From: Phallus indusiatus
Taxonomy: Eukaryota > Basidiomycota > Agaricomycetes > Phallales > Phallaceae
DNA: 64,000 bases
Reading direction: 5' to 3'
Assembly (NCBI GenBank): GCA_027605045.1
Contig: JAQFWX010000042.1
Span: forward strand, 286,293 to 350,292
Positions 45,766 to 58,103 of this stretch are shown here, piece by piece; the stretch's first letter is position 1; each line of letters starts with the position of its first letter. Made by a program: the position numbers and the translations under genes. Under the pieces are notes generated by a model. That model ran no database searches. It was not told the DNA's origin and saw nothing but the letters and a program-made list of their open reading frames with translations.

Positions 45766-47983
45766 ATGAGTAACTCGAACACTCCTACACTTGGGTCGAT
45801 GACCCAAGTCAATATCGAGAAAGTGGCGACAACTTTCAATTCAGAAACCTCGACTGTGAAGTTTGTAAAAACTTCAGATAAAGACGTAGAAAAAGCGACG
45901 ACGAAATCAACCACCGGCAACACAATTGATTTGGAGGACGAGATTTATAACAGATTTTCCAAGGGCAGAAAGAGGGCCATTGTTGCCATTGTTTCCTTCG
46001 CTGCTTTGCTGGCTCGTATGTGATTATCAATGCGTAACGAAACAATTGACACCTATGTCCTTAGCTTTTGCATCATCTTCGTTTCTTCCTTCCATTCCAC
46101 AAATGTCCCGAGATCTTAAAGTTAGCCAATCGGTCATCAAGTAACCTTGGACGCTCTCTTCGCAAGGTTACATTACTAATCTTTTCTAGCTACACAGTAG
46201 CTATATTCCTCGCAACAATAGGAATTGCACCTTTGGCCTGGTCACCATATTCCACATACTGTATGTGATTTCTGAAATTTACTCAAGACTATTTATTCAT
46301 GTGTTTTCAAAGACGGGAGACAAAAAATATACTTGGTCTCCCTGCCTATATTCGTCGCAGGCTCGATCGGCGTAGCTCTATCCCATAACTTGGTGGAATT
46401 AATTATAACGAGAATTATCCAGGTGACTTTGAATCCTTTCTGGAGTTATAGACATGATAACCGGTTTTAGGGTGCCGGTGCCAGTAGTGTGTTGGCTGTC
46501 GGGGCTGGTTCCATTGGCGATATCTATAAACCCACTGAACGTGGAAGAGCGATGGGTTTGTTTTATGCAGTCAGCACTCTCCCACCTTTTAATTATGTTC
46601 CGTGATTTAATAAACCTAGGGTGCTGTCTTGGGACCAGCCCTTTCGCCAGTTATCGCTGGTATAGTGACACAGTAATTCTACAAACCATGCGCCTGCACA
46701 TAACCAAGTCTAATTCGTTTCAAAGGTATATACCCGGAAAAGAAGGAAGTTGGCGTGCCAATCAATTCATCTTAGCTGGAATGGGCACGGTTTGCTTTCT
46801 CCTTATGCTTTTCGTCTTGCCGGAGACCAGTCATACTCGTGGCATTGATAAAGCCAGAAAAGCCCTGGGGCCTCATGCCAAGGACAAATTCATTTGGGTA
46901 TGGATCAACCCTCTAAAACCGCTGGATCTATTGAAACAGAAGAGCGTACTAGCCATCGTAAGCAAAATCGATTTTCCGGCAAAGTCGATGAGTCATGAGT
47001 TAATGCCAAATCCGTCTATAGAGTTTGACGTCATCTTTTGTTCTACTAGCTAACTATAGTAAACTTCAGCTATCTATGTCTATTTAATCACCGCTTACAA
47101 CATTTAGGTTTATTGGTTCCCTTGACATTCACATTGGTATTTGCATCTCCTTTACTATCATGCGAGATTTAGAACAGACCTTTATCTGGGATCTAGGGTC
47201 CAAGGTTTGGTGTGACGAATGAAGCACTGTTGGGGACATTTTACCTTGCCCCGGGTGCGGGCAACATAGGTGCGAATTCATATATGCAAATTGCCGGGTA
47301 TTTAAATAATAATATCTCTTCTGGCACTGTCTCGAAGTTGGTTCGCGACTATCGGGATTGATATCGGACGCGACATTAAAACGCTGGATCGCTAAACGAG
47401 AACATTACGTTCCAGAAGATCGACTACGCGCAACATTCATTTTCGGGGGCATCGTCGTTCCGACGTCAATTATTGGCTTAGGCTTCACCATACAGTTCTG
47501 GACAGCCTCGGGCGGGCTTGCTCTCAGTCTTGTCCTACTATTCATCAGCGGCGTTGGGGTTAGTAGTCTGGCACTACCTTCACCAATTACAATTTTATTT
47601 TACTCACCATATATAGTTTTTGGGCGTTTTCGCAGTGTGTAACACATACCTAGTTGATGCCGTTCAAACTCGCTCAGCCGAAGCTATCGCAACGAACAAG
47701 TAAGACCCGCAATCAGTTTTGCACTAAAAAAAGCCACGTCCTTACTCCTCTTTTTCTAAGCTGTCTGCGCTACATCGCTTCTGCAGGTGCGTCCGCGGTG
47801 GTTTTGCCTTTAATCCAAAAAATCGGTATAGCAGCAACAAACGGAATTGCCGCTGCATTTACTGTATTGGGTTTCTCGCTGATCGTTTGGACAGTCATAT
47901 GTGGGGAAAAGTGGAGAGATGCTGAATCACGGGTCCATTTTGACGGTGATAAATCAGCTTCAGGACCTGATTCTAAAAAGTAG
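45766..47983 (+). CDS. MFS multidrug transporter, DHA1 (Flr1/Qdr-like)
   Basis: Twelve- to fourteen-helix drug:H+ antiporter. Start at the ATG at 45766 (MSNSNTPTLGSMTQVNIEKV), then a long Thr/Lys-rich cytosolic N-terminus and FSKGRKRAIVAIVSFAALLA P. Family motifs: FASSSFLPSIPQMSRDL (TM1), GRQKIYLVSLPIFVAGSIGV, ITRIIQGAGASSVLAVGAGS IGDIYKPTERGRAMGLFYA (motif C region), LGPALSPVIAGIY, WRANQFILAGMG, PRFGVTNEALLGTFYLAPGA and CLRYIASAGASAVVLPLIQK IG. About eleven short introns, several with weak donors (for example GTCAGC near 46569). An intron at about 47140-47200 begins GTATTTGC and joins LTFTL to GPRFGV. Probably exports toxic compounds; the substrate is unknown. Confidence 0.87.
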
Positions 47984-49247
47984 CGCAAGGTCAGAGGTAG
48001 TATTAGTTCCAATGTATTTAGATATCTTTGCATAGACATATAGACCTTTCAGAATTCGCTCACGGTGCTCATATTTGCTCATTAAAAAAGCTCACTTTTA
48101 TCTCGGGTCAAATCATTGGGAGAACAGGAGAAAGAACACAATGTAGAGTTGTGTATTTCTTAAGGATCAGCCTGAGAATGATACATAAATAATATAATCA
48201 TCCAATTTTCTCGCCTCAGTTGCGTGGCAGTCAGCCGCTACTGTACGAACGGGAATTCCGAAAAAAAAAATAACCATAATGAACCTCTCTAGTTTTCGGC
48301 GATGTGCATATGTTTTCCAAGTCAAGTCACTAGGAAGATTCTTAAAGCGCGATTCAAGCGGTTCAAATGCCACTAAAATTAATTCAATACCTCCAGAGCA
48401 GCTCGTAACTCCTACTACAACCATTGGTAGTGTATGTGTTGTATTGTATAAAATGGAGTGGCAACCAAAGTCGATAAGTCGAGACTGGTTTAATTTCGAT
48501 CTTTCGCTGCAGAAAACGAACGTCCAATCGGAAGAGCCTGAGCATACTCCAGAAAACCGGAGATTTCTGATAAATAAACTTCAGGTAACTAGAAGGTCCA
48601 ACAATCATATGAGAAAAATTTACACATTATCATCCATAAATTTGTCGTCATGCCTTTGTACCGGGGAGTTTCAAAGTGTTTTACTTGCACTTTCATTCTA
48701 CCACGGAGACAAGATGACTCTCCGTGGAGTTAATTGAGCGCTTAATCTCATCCGCGGCGACCGAGAGCCGGGGTTTATTTCAAACTCAGATATATCTTAC
48801 GTAAGTAGACGCCCGGTTATTCCGCTTGACGCACTGAAATTCCAGATCAATGACGGTGACTTGACTCGGATTTGACGGGCATTTTGTTTTGAGAGCATAG
48901 TGAGTTTCTTCGCTGATATTCTGCGAGATATCGCGGAGAGCTTCTAGTGAATGATTCATCATTTGGGCGAAAACGCGGTACACTGTACATCGTTAGTGAG
49001 AAACAAATACAAGCCATCATGTATCGAATAATGACTTTTTTAAAATTCAACATGATAAATAACGATACATCCAACGTAGCGATGTTAAACAAAGAAAAGT
49101 CGACTTTAAGCGACTTTTATCTATTACATGAAATATCAAGCATGCATGCATGCATTTGAGAATCAGAAGAGTGGATATCCAGCTTGTCAAGAAAATCACA
49201 TTGCCAGATGCGAGCATTGACAAGAAAAAAGGTAGGTCTAAATATTT
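47984..49247. other. Intergenic, no gene seen
   Basis: About 1.26 kb. A 152-residue ORF (48279-48737, +) has no recognisable domain and is not called. A CATGCATGCATGCATG simple repeat lies at 49140-49156. Confidence 0.4.
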
Positions 49248-50571
49248 CTAAGAAATTGAGGGGGTATTATGAAAATGGTGCAGTGGTAGTGCACTCCGTT
49301 TCCGGGAGGGAGGACAGAGACCTTGATGCTCAGCAATCGGTGCTATTGAGTTAATAGAATAAGAGAATGCGATTTTTTTAGGCAATAAGTCAACGTACCA
49401 CCATTGCCATGAAGCTTGGTGAAGACGACCAGCAGACAGCGACGCAAATTGTTCGAATAGGTTCGGGGTGAGATCTAAAAAAAATTATTCGGTTAATACT
49501 CGTTTGTGCAAGTAATAAACAATCATACCGAGGCTTTCGGGGTTGCATCCAGTACACCGGTCAGTAACTGTCGCAACGGCCGATTTCCCCTGGTCTGAGG
49601 ACACGGCGAGAGCGTTGATTAGTATTGAACGTGAAGCAAATTCGCAAAATTGGAAAGAAAAGGAAAAAAAGACGCACATGTAATTCTGACTTTCCTATTG
49701 CACACGGGATTTTCATTAGGATTCGCAGTAGCACCACTGTAAGAAATCTCAGATACCGAGAAAAAAAAAGAAAATCATAGTGAGTGAATCAGCTCATGTA
49801 CTCACGGGAATCCATCAAATAGACCTTCACCGATTGCCACAATGAAGTCATTATTACTGTTAGTTTCACCACAGGCTCCCAGACCTGGGGTGTAAAACGT
49901 AACTAGTCGGAAAAGCGTCAAATAACGGTGAGCGAATGCGAATAAATGTTCTTACGGTCTGCAGACCCTTGTACTCCATCGCTGATTATACTTCCTAAGA
50001 AACCACCGATTGAGGAGGGGGGAGGAGAAGGCGGTGCGGAAGATTTCGGAGGTGGTGGAGGTGACGAAGATTTCGGAGGAGATGGAGAAGGGGAAGGTTT
50101 AGGACGGACTGAGGATGAAGAAGGTTTAGGAGGCGGTGGTGGAGGGGGCGAAGAATGGGTCGGAGGCGGTGGAGGTGGAGACGAAGAAGACGGCGAAGGG
50201 TTTTTCACTGTTGTTACTGGTTCTTTCGCAGGCGCGGAGCTTTGGATCGAAGGAGCGGGGGCCACGTTAATAGGAGCAGGAGCAGAACTAGGAATAGAAC
50301 TGTTCGTCGACTTGGGAGCGGAACTCGCAGACGAGATGGTAGCGTTTCTAGCGACGCATCTTTTGTTGAGCGTTCGTCTGACTGGAACAGGGCTGACCAC
50401 AGGGACTGGAAGCTCAGAAGGGATAACAAGAGATGCAGCTCGTTTTACTTTGCGAATTTTGTGCTCCGCTGGACGAAGAAGGTCGTTATGTCTCCTTGCC
50501 ATTGGCTTCGGAGAGGCTAATGCCTCCGAAAAGAGTAAACATGAAAGAATGAGAACGCTGGACAAGCGCAT
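49248..50571 (-). CDS. Secreted proline-rich double-psi beta-barrel protein (paralogue 1)
   Basis: Best start is the ATG at 50571, giving a clean signal peptide (MRLSSVLILSCLLFSEALAS). Then a basic stretch and KRCVAR, a 130-residue Ser/Pro/Ala linker with P runs, and a C-terminal RlpA/expansin-like DPBB domain in several exons: LTFYTPGLGACGETNSNNDF IVAIGEGLFDG, ENPVCNRKVRIT, GKSAVATVTDRCTGCN, DLTPNLFEQFASLSAGRLHQ. The cysteines and the VTDRC block match the paralogue at 53512-54672. Such proteins are thought to bind or loosen walls; no catalytic activity can be inferred. The 3' end is unsure: the frame stays open to a stop at 49248 after ASWQWW, about 40 residues longer than the paralogue. 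Confidence 0.8.
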
Positions 50572-53511
50572 GACTCGAATGAGAGGACGGGGTGTATAAT
50601 GAACGTCGGTTGGCCTGGTTTTATGCAATTCTGCACGGAAAACACTGCACGCACAGAAAGAGGCGAGTGAGAGAGTGGTCTCTGGTTGAGAAAAAAAGAG
50701 CAGTGGGGCTCGGCGACTGAGCCCCAGAGGTGGTGATTAGCATTTAAATACAATACCAAGGCAACTGAGCTCATTGTGCAGGGTCGAGCTGGCATCTCCG
50801 CGGATGTAGCCTTCTCTATACACCGTTGAATAACACATTGTCCGGGTCCCACCATGAGTACATTCTTAGCTGTAAATTTAAATAGGGAAAATTGGGCTGT
50901 GTGTTGGTTAACCTGCAAAAACGAGGCAATTTTCAGTAAAAAACTTGGAAGATGGGCATTAATTTCGTACCCACATACATAACATGTTTATGCACAGGTC
51001 AACAAATACAGTTGTGCAAAACTTGAGACACAGTGAACGCACAATCATGTTTTCACAGAGATAATTCGGAAGCAAAATGAAGTGTGTTGTAAGATGGGCA
51101 TCAAACAGTGTGAGTTTTGATTACTTACTACCCTTGCTATATACGGCCTTCAACTTTCAGGAATTGTTGGGCCTTTCGGTCGAATCAGCCTCATCGGCAC
51201 GGACTCGGAGATTCTACGTAAAGTTACTTGCCACGCCATCCCGTTGGCCAGCGATCCCCTTCCAAAAAATGAGCCACCACACGTGAGAGATACGATTCAG
51301 GTGCGAACTGTAAATTGTAATGTCTAGTTGCAGAGAACCCACTTCAAGTTAAACAGGGTTGTTCTGGAACAGTGGTTCAAAAAATTCGTTGTATATAGCA
51401 TCATCAAAAAAAGGTATGTATGCCATTTTTTGTTTTGTGTATAATAGAATAAATTTTTTTCCTGAATTTCTGGCCTGCTCGACCGAAGATGAGGCGATGA
51501 TGGTTGAGTGGGAGAGCAGCGCAGCATTCGCGTATCATCCAAATCAATCTGTACTGTACTGTACTAGCACTGGTACTCTGGCACACCTTGTCCCGGATAC
51601 GGTAAAACGAAAGCGAACATCACAGTCACGGTGAGCCTTGTATTACAAAAAAAGACCAGTCAATAGACATTTTTCTGGGCGTATTCACTGAATATAAATA
51701 TTGTCTCCGCGTTTGGGGATGAATAGCTGGGAAAAGAAAGGGAAATAAAAGGAAAAGTATGTTCATATGACCGATGCGTTGGAACTCGCTCAACACGCAC
51801 GTATCAATCAATACACAGTCGGATCTATGGCCGCAGCGGCCTTCAAAAGGTTTTTCACCATCGCTTACTTACAAATATTAGCATCCTTGCCACTGGTGAA
51901 TCACAACCCAATTTTCCCAGAGTTTGAAATACATGTATGTATGTACATCGCTGGCTATCAAAAATGAAAAACCAGTTTTCTCAATCTAAAACACATATGT
52001 ATGGTCCCAAAAAAAAAACCGCCGACACGACCTTGCCAAATGTGCCATCGGACTCGCCAATACCAAATCAGTGATCGATAGCTTTGAATTTTGAGATCTT
52101 GAGATTTCGTACCCGGCGTGTCAAGCCGTCAGTTCCGTGCGTGGCAGCGTAACCACCGGCATTGAAATTATTTGATTTCGTTGAATTGTTGAACTGATTG
52201 AACTGGGCGTCGTAAGAGAATCTCTCCCTACCCCATCAATGTCAGGGGATTATCGTTTATACATATGTACAACGTTTTACTCTTCAATTAGTTCGGCAGA
52301 CACGACATTGCGAAAAATCATCTATGCACATTAATTAACGATGGCCGCGTCTGGCACCTCCCGAAAGTTCCTCCTGTATTTGTCCCAAATCGATCCGAGC
52401 TGAACGTCGAACTTTAAGATATTGATTAAAAGGTTTATATATTACATAGATTAGATAAATAAAAATTATATGAAATAAAATAATAGATTCAACTATTTAG
52501 ACGACTTGAATAAGATATGAAAGATCTGTTTGTTTTTATAAAACTTCCTACCAAACGGAACCGGATCTAGCCATAAATATACGTCGGATTCATTATTAAT
52601 CCCTACAAAAAAACCTCTTCCACGATGCATCGTGCCGAATGACACGAAGCTGACTGAGATACCTACATATGTAAATTAAAACACACCCCTCGAAAAAATT
52701 TCCAGCTGCCACAGTCCTTTGGAAAGTCTGGACCAAGAGTCCGAGACTGGAGTGGAGTGGAGCGGCCGTTAATAATCATCCATCTCGCAATCCCGGGAGA
52801 AAAGAAAACCAAAAAAAAACCGATCATATGATTCGCCATTAGTTAAAATTATCACCAAATCGTGTACCTTTGCGACTTTCTAGATCATGGTTCCAGTCCC
52901 ATTCAGGGTCACACTATAGGTCCATATGGACCCCCCATCAGGCACTAAAGGAAACCGTAGTCGTTTCGAAAGGGGAAAAACATTGACTCGGAAACGAAGA
53001 AGGAAATTTGTTGATTAAAACCGCAAGATAATTTTTCATATGTATCTCTAACTCTATCATATAGGGAACTTCTAACATATAACTTCTTTTTTAAGGATAT
53101 TAACTTAAGAGACGGTAAACAGAACACAACGATAGAAAACACCGAATTGCCAGCTTGATGTGGCATCGGAACAAAGGGGATAAAAAAAAAGTAAAGAAAA
53201 AAACATCACAACGACCACACTAATCGACCACGCAATAGCCATAAGCATCGTGAATATGGAAAAAAAAAACCAAATGCACGTCATGTTCCCTGCCCATGAG
53301 CACACGCAGAACACATTGTTACTAACCACTGCCCCATCATGATACCCACGCCCATCAAGAGCCCGAAGCACCACCCAGAAAAAAAAAAAGGAAAAAACAA
53401 AGGGAGAAGGGGTGTAAAGCAAAACCAGCGCTGATTGAAACAAGAACGAAAGAGGGGAAAAAGAAGGTTTAAATAACAGCTTTATGATGGAATTTGATAT
53501 TGGAGACCCTC
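50572..53511. other. Long intergenic stretch between the two DPBB genes
   Basis: About 2.9 kb, AT-rich, with many A and T runs and short repeats (GTACTGTACTGTACT near 51549). ORFs at 51077-51286, 51359-51634 and 52945-53166 have no motifs. No gene, RNA or mobile element is supported. Confidence 0.45.
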
Positions 53512-54672
53512 TCAATCATCCCAGGTCCAGTCAACACCGAAAAGACGACCGATAGCTGGGTCAGCGAGGGTGTTGAAAGCTGCTGGACTGAAGTCTATAA
53601 TAGCAAGTCATGAGTGGGATTGCTCAACGTGGAATTGTACAGAATTTTAGCTTACCCAAGTCGAACTCGGCACATCCTACACAGCGATCAGTGACAGTAA
53701 CGGAGGTGGTCTTTCCCATGTCTGTGTATCATTCGTTAGCAAAATGACTAGTAATGGTATTTAGACCACTTACAGTTGATGGAAAGCTGCTTGTTGCAAA
53801 GAGGGTTGGTATTCGGGTTAACACCATCATAACCCCTGAAAAAGAGAGACCGTTGAGATATTGAGAGAGAATTTGAAAGGAAATTAAATAGACTTACGGA
53901 GCACCATCGAATAAGGTGTGACTGATAGCGACAATGAATTGACCGTCGTTATTGGTGATACCGCATGCACCAAGACCAGTGGCGTAGAAAGTACCTGAAT
54001 AATTCCGATGATTAAATCAAGGGTCGAAAATTAGGGATCAATCGAGAAGTTACCTTGGCCCGAGTGAGAACCCGTGTAAGGATCACTGCTGCTTCCGCCT
54101 GAAGGAGGAGCTGGTGCCGGTGCAGGCGCGGGAGATGGAGATGGAGGTGATGGTGTGGGTGTGGGGGTGGGGGAAGGAGCCGCAGATGTGGTTACCTTCG
54201 GGGGTGGGGGAGGTGGGGGCGCAGCGCTATGCGAAGGGGACGGGGAAGGCGCGGGCGCAGGAGATGAACTAGGTTGAACAGACGACGAAGACGGTTTCGG
54301 CTGAGCACTCGAGGACGGCTTGACACTTGGAGAGGGTGCTACGTTGACCGGAGCAGGTGCTGCGGAAGAAGACGCAGGCGCAGAAGAGGAAGCAGGAGGA
54401 GCCGACGACGAGGAAGAAACAGCAACCGGGGTGGACGAGGGCTGAGCAAGACTAGTCGAATTCGTGCGCGCAACGCAACGTTTCCTCAAACTCCTCTTGG
54501 TAACTTCCCGAGCTACCAACGGTTCGATAGGGACTGGAACCGGGATGGGCGCTGGTTCTGCTGAACGCGCTTTGGCCAATTGGGCGTGGCGACGGGAAAT
54601 GCCTGCTTGAGGAGTGACGAGACCACTGGCAGAGATAACGAGAGATGCGACGAAAGCTGCTGCGAAGTACAT
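53512..54672 (-). CDS. Secreted proline-rich double-psi beta-barrel protein (paralogue 2)
   Basis: ATG at 54672. Signal peptide MYFAAAFVASLVISASGLVT, then KRSLRKRCVAR (shared with paralogue 1 as TLNKRCVAR), and a 140-residue Ser/Pro/Ala/Thr linker likely to be heavily O-glycosylated. The DPBB domain sits on four downstream exons: GTFYATGLGACGITNNDGQF IVAISHTLFDGAP, NPLCNKQLSI, GKTTSVTVTDRCVGCAEFDL, DFSPAAFNTLADPAIGRLFG VDWTWDD. The first intron is 53995-54053. Paired cysteines and the VTDRC block are typical of fungal RlpA-like/barwin-like proteins. Probably extracellular, wall-associated. The linker is rich in P(n), making misleading Gly/Arg-rich ORFs on the other strand. Confidence 0.88.
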
Positions 54673-55262
54673 TGTTGGTAAAGTCGTTGAAAAGTTGAGG
54701 GGTTGTTACAACAAAGAAGGTGTAGCTGGATATTTCACAAAAATGAGAGACGAGTGAATGCGGGAAGGCTCGTGCAGAGAGAGTGAGAGTAGATTTATAA
54801 ACGATTGTCGGGGAGCGGAAGTCTTTCTCAGAAAGAAGACGGCCGTTAAATTGAATGGGAGGAAGGGAAAGCCTAAAGCCCGTACTCGAAGCGGAAATGG
54901 AGCTGGTGAACGAACAAGCAACTGCCATTTGGACAACCTGCCTTCCTTTTTATATGTGCTCCAGATATATGCTAGCCTCGGCGAACTCCGACATAATTTA
55001 GCGCTTAAACACCCTGATTTCCACCGTGTGTTGCTAAGCGCCCGTTTAATTTTTTTCAAAATATGCGAGACAGCCGAGGACAATGCAGTTTGATCACTCG
55101 CGACCAATGGGGATGGCCAACTATTGTTTGCCATTGGTTCGGACAAAAAAAAACTCAGCATGACGTGTGTAAAAGTGTTTCTAAAAACAAAAGGAGGGCG
55201 CTATGGAAACACGGCACATGAAACAATAGTGTGCTATAGTATGTATAGTGGGGGGTGCTACG
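54673..55262. other. Intergenic, no gene seen
   Basis: About 590 bp upstream of DPBB paralogue 2 and downstream of eIF3h; ORFs on both strands here are overlapping and featureless. Confidence 0.4.
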
Positions 55263-56838
55263 CTAAACACGCGCTGCAAACGTTTTAACCAACTGATTGC
55301 TCGCCAAATTCTCAAGCATTTTGGCATGTGAGTCCAACTGTCCGAGCAGCACCATGCTTTCCAGTCGACTAGGCTCAGCTGGTATCTTGAAAAGTCGAGA
55401 TACATCCTCTTCCGGCAGCGGCGCTAAGCCAGCTCCAACCCGTGCCGCATTCTCTTCCCGTCGCTTCGAAACATATGCATCCGCTCTTGCCTTTTCTCGC
55501 GTTATTTGTCGCAACAGATAGTTCACGTTGTTCTCTTCGTTCTTGTAGTCATCCAGTCCTTCTACAATTCTCTCCAGGTTCAGGGATATATAGTTCGGTG
55601 TTTCTACGTCCAATCCAGAGAACGATCGTTGCAATGACGATGGTGGCACAGCGAGCGTCGGAATCACGCTACCCGCTGGATCCACGGAAGGCTCCTGTGT
55701 TGCTTCAGTGAATGTCCCAATAAGGGCATTCATCAATGCGCTCGTCCGTATCACAACCGGTATCTCTTCCAAAATGGAGGAAAACGTAAGGCGGTGCTGA
55801 ATTAAGCTGTACCAATGCCACGTATCACGAAAAGAATTAAAAACATGAGAAGAAATCGCATTTTAGTAAATTCGTCAGCTCAATATATAAATTTCATTTA
55901 ATTGGAGAGGAAAAAGCGGTGGCAGAGCACCTTACCTTTGCGTGTTGAATTTCCCTCTTCTGTGGGCATCGATGAACGCTGGCGTCAACCGGAAGGCCCG
56001 GAAAGCCGCATTGCCTCGAGCTGTCTGGGATACATCTGTTGAAATAAAAAAATGAAATCATAGCAACCTCGTGTTAGCATCATTGTTACGACTGTTCGAC
56101 ATGAAATTGATCTCCCTCTCCCAGTAGGGTAAAAAGGGAAATAATGGGCGTAACTAACCGTGTACAATCACAACACCGCCTCTCCGTAGTCTGTCCCGCT
56201 GAGCAGCCAAGGATTCCACGAATGTCTGCGAGAAAAAGGCCCCTAGTGTTGTTGATTGATAAAACCCGACAACGCTGTCATCTGATCGCACTTCTTTCAT
56301 CGACCGCAGCATAGTACTCTGGTAGCGCGCTATAGACCAAAACCAAAAAAACCATGATCATGATTGAAACACTGCAATCAATGCCAGCCGGCCGGTGTTA
56401 GGAGACTTACCAGCTAATTTGCCCGTTCGTTCGTCTTCATCCAATGAGTGCGGCATAGCGAAGCAATTAGTCACTTCAAGCATGCCATCTAAATCCAATC
56501 CAAGCAATAATCCATACGCCGGTATATTGGAAGAAGAAGCTGTCGTGTCTCTTCCGTGCTTGACTATTTTGCTAACAACCTATACAAAAGAGAGACAGAG
56601 ACAGAGAGAAAAGGTACAATATGAGTGTTCAAATTCGAAGCAGATCTAATTTCAAGCATGAATGAGTACATACCATTCCATCTAATTGTACTTTCTTGAC
56701 AGGTATCTCTCCCTCCGTATCAATAACTTTGGCCATAGAAGCGGGGATAGCCTCATATGAAGGTGTAGCAGGAGCTGGGGCAGCTTGAGGAGCAGGTAAA
56801 GTTGCAGCCAACGCCGCTGCCATAGTATTTGCTGCCAT
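55263..56838 (-). CDS. Translation initiation factor eIF3 subunit h
   Basis: MPN-domain subunit of eIF3, which organises the 43S pre-initiation complex in the cytosol. ATG at 56838 (MAANTMAAALAATLPAPQAA), an Ala/Pro-rich N-terminal tail, then KVQLDGMVVSKIVKHG, GLLLGLDLDGMLEVTNCFAM P, YQSTMLRSMKEVRSDDSVVG FYQSTTLGAF, VVIVHDVSQTARGNAAFRAF RLTPAFI, and a helical C-terminus (LERIVEGLDDYKNEENNVNY LLRQITREKAR) ending NQLVKTFAARV. The JAMM zinc ligands are absent, as in this non-catalytic MPN subunit. About five exons. Single-copy housekeeping gene. Confidence 0.93.
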
Positions 56839-57397
56839 TTTTATTTTTTGAGAATTGAACGAGTTTTTTCTAAGTCTTGTCTATGAACTCGGGATTTCCC
56901 AAGTTGTTTTTTTTCTGTCGTCAAAAAGCCACAGAGCGATTACAGAAGGAAAGGTGTGCTGACGTAATCAGGTTCTCTTTGGCGTGTACTATAGACGGCC
57001 ACCCAACTTCGGCCTCACACGCTGGCACCACAAGAAGAGCGGCGAAGATCTTTGTCTAACCTCTTTCCAATTTACAAAATCTCAAATGGGCGCGACTGAA
57101 AATCAATAAGATTGATTTTAAATAATATGAACCTTTTTATCGGAGATTTCTTTTCATTTTGGAATAACAAACAAAAAACGACAACCGGAAATACAATTTC
57201 AAGATGTATGTAAGATGTAAGATGTAATTATTTATGTGACCAAGTCAAATGAACAAAAGAACACACTTTATTATTAGAGGAGCACAACAAGTTTGTATTG
57301 AATCTATAATAGAGAGAGATAATCATTGTTTAACAATTGACGTCGCAACCGAGATCAACCGCTGATGACAAAAATTAAAACAAAAGAGAAATCCACT
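56839..57397. other. Intergenic between eIF3h and the tRNA
   Basis: About 560 bp upstream of the eIF3h start. No ORF with support. It holds the eIF3h promoter and the tRNA 3' flank. Confidence 0.4.
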
Positions 57398-57480
57398 ACC
57401 GCGTACGGGACTCGAACCCGCAATCTCCGCCTGAACAAGGCTCATAGGAAAGCGACGCCCTACCATTAGGCTAACGCGGC
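57398..57480 (-). tRNA. tRNA-Arg (anticodon CCU) with a 12-nt intron
   Basis: The acceptor stem GCCGCGT/ACGCGGT pairs over seven positions, the D arm is GCCTAATGGTAGGGC, and the T arm GCGGGTTCGAGTCCCGT contains a perfect B box. The anticodon stem TCGCT pairs with GGCGG once a 12-nt intron (57433-57444, TGAGCCTTGTTC) is removed right after position 37; the spliced loop is TTCCTAA with anticodon CCT. The T arm matches yeast tRNA-Arg(CCU) closely. A/U-rich DNA follows on the 3' side. Confidence 0.92.
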
Positions 57481-58103
57481 TTAGCTACAGAAGCACTCTC
57501 TAGCTTTTATCACACATTCATCGTTGGATTCATCCACAAGACAGAAATTAACGACGACCACGCCTTCACTGAATTTTTCATGGGGTATGTATGTATGTAT
57601 ATATATACAAATTATGCATTATTTAGCTTTGTAAGTGTCATAGACGAGACAAAGCTAGCTATAACTATGTAGTATGTAGTACTAGTAGGAAGGAATAAAA
57701 GAGATGTACTCAGTACTCCGATGCAGAAAAAAAAGAGTGATGAATGAAAAAAGAGTGAATGAAAAGCAATGGAAAGGGGAAAAAGGATTGCGCGTATATA
57801 CCGTAATTGTTTTTGCACTGACTAAAAAGAAGGAAAAAAGGAATGAAATAAACAGCGAAAGACAGGGAAGAAAAACGATTCGATAGGCAAACTGTTCAAA
57901 GGGCCAGAAAAAGCATAAATTGAAAAACATGAGGGACGGCGCTGAATTTGTATATGCAAGTCCACTGCAAGACGCAAGAATGGTCCAAAGAATGTAAAAG
58001 CAGAAGAAGAAAAGGAGAGAGAAGAAAAAAATACACACAGATTGCGATGAACTTGGATACCTGATAACAACCCACCCATTCAGAATTAAAAGAAAGGAAG
58101 GTT
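57481..58103. other. Intergenic with a TATG/TA microsatellite
   Basis: About 620 bp. Carries GTATGTATGTATATATATAC (57588-57608) and a purine-rich tract (57720-58030) that makes long shadow ORFs on -. No gene supported; it includes the 3' untranslated part of the glycosyltransferase. Confidence 0.5.

Noticed and set aside
48279..48737. 152-residue ORF on +
   Set aside because: Composition and lack of motifs look like chance; no neighbouring exons fit.
49140..49156. CATGCATGCATGCATG
   Set aside because: Simple repeat; too short for a meaningful element.
49272..49345. tRNA-like stretch (GGTGCAGTGGTAGTGCA resembles a D arm)
   Set aside because: No proper anticodon stem, no B box (GGTTCGANTCC) and no acceptor stem; it also overlaps the doubtful 3' end of DPBB paralogue 1.
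49946..50599. Glycine/glutamate-rich 217-residue ORF on +
   Set aside because: Antisense shadow of the proline/serine-rich linker of the secreted DPBB gene.
54274..54564. Arginine-rich ORF on +
   Set aside because: Antisense shadow of the low-complexity linker in DPBB paralogue 2.
57588..57608. TATG/TA tract
   Set aside because: Simple microsatellite, no sign of function.
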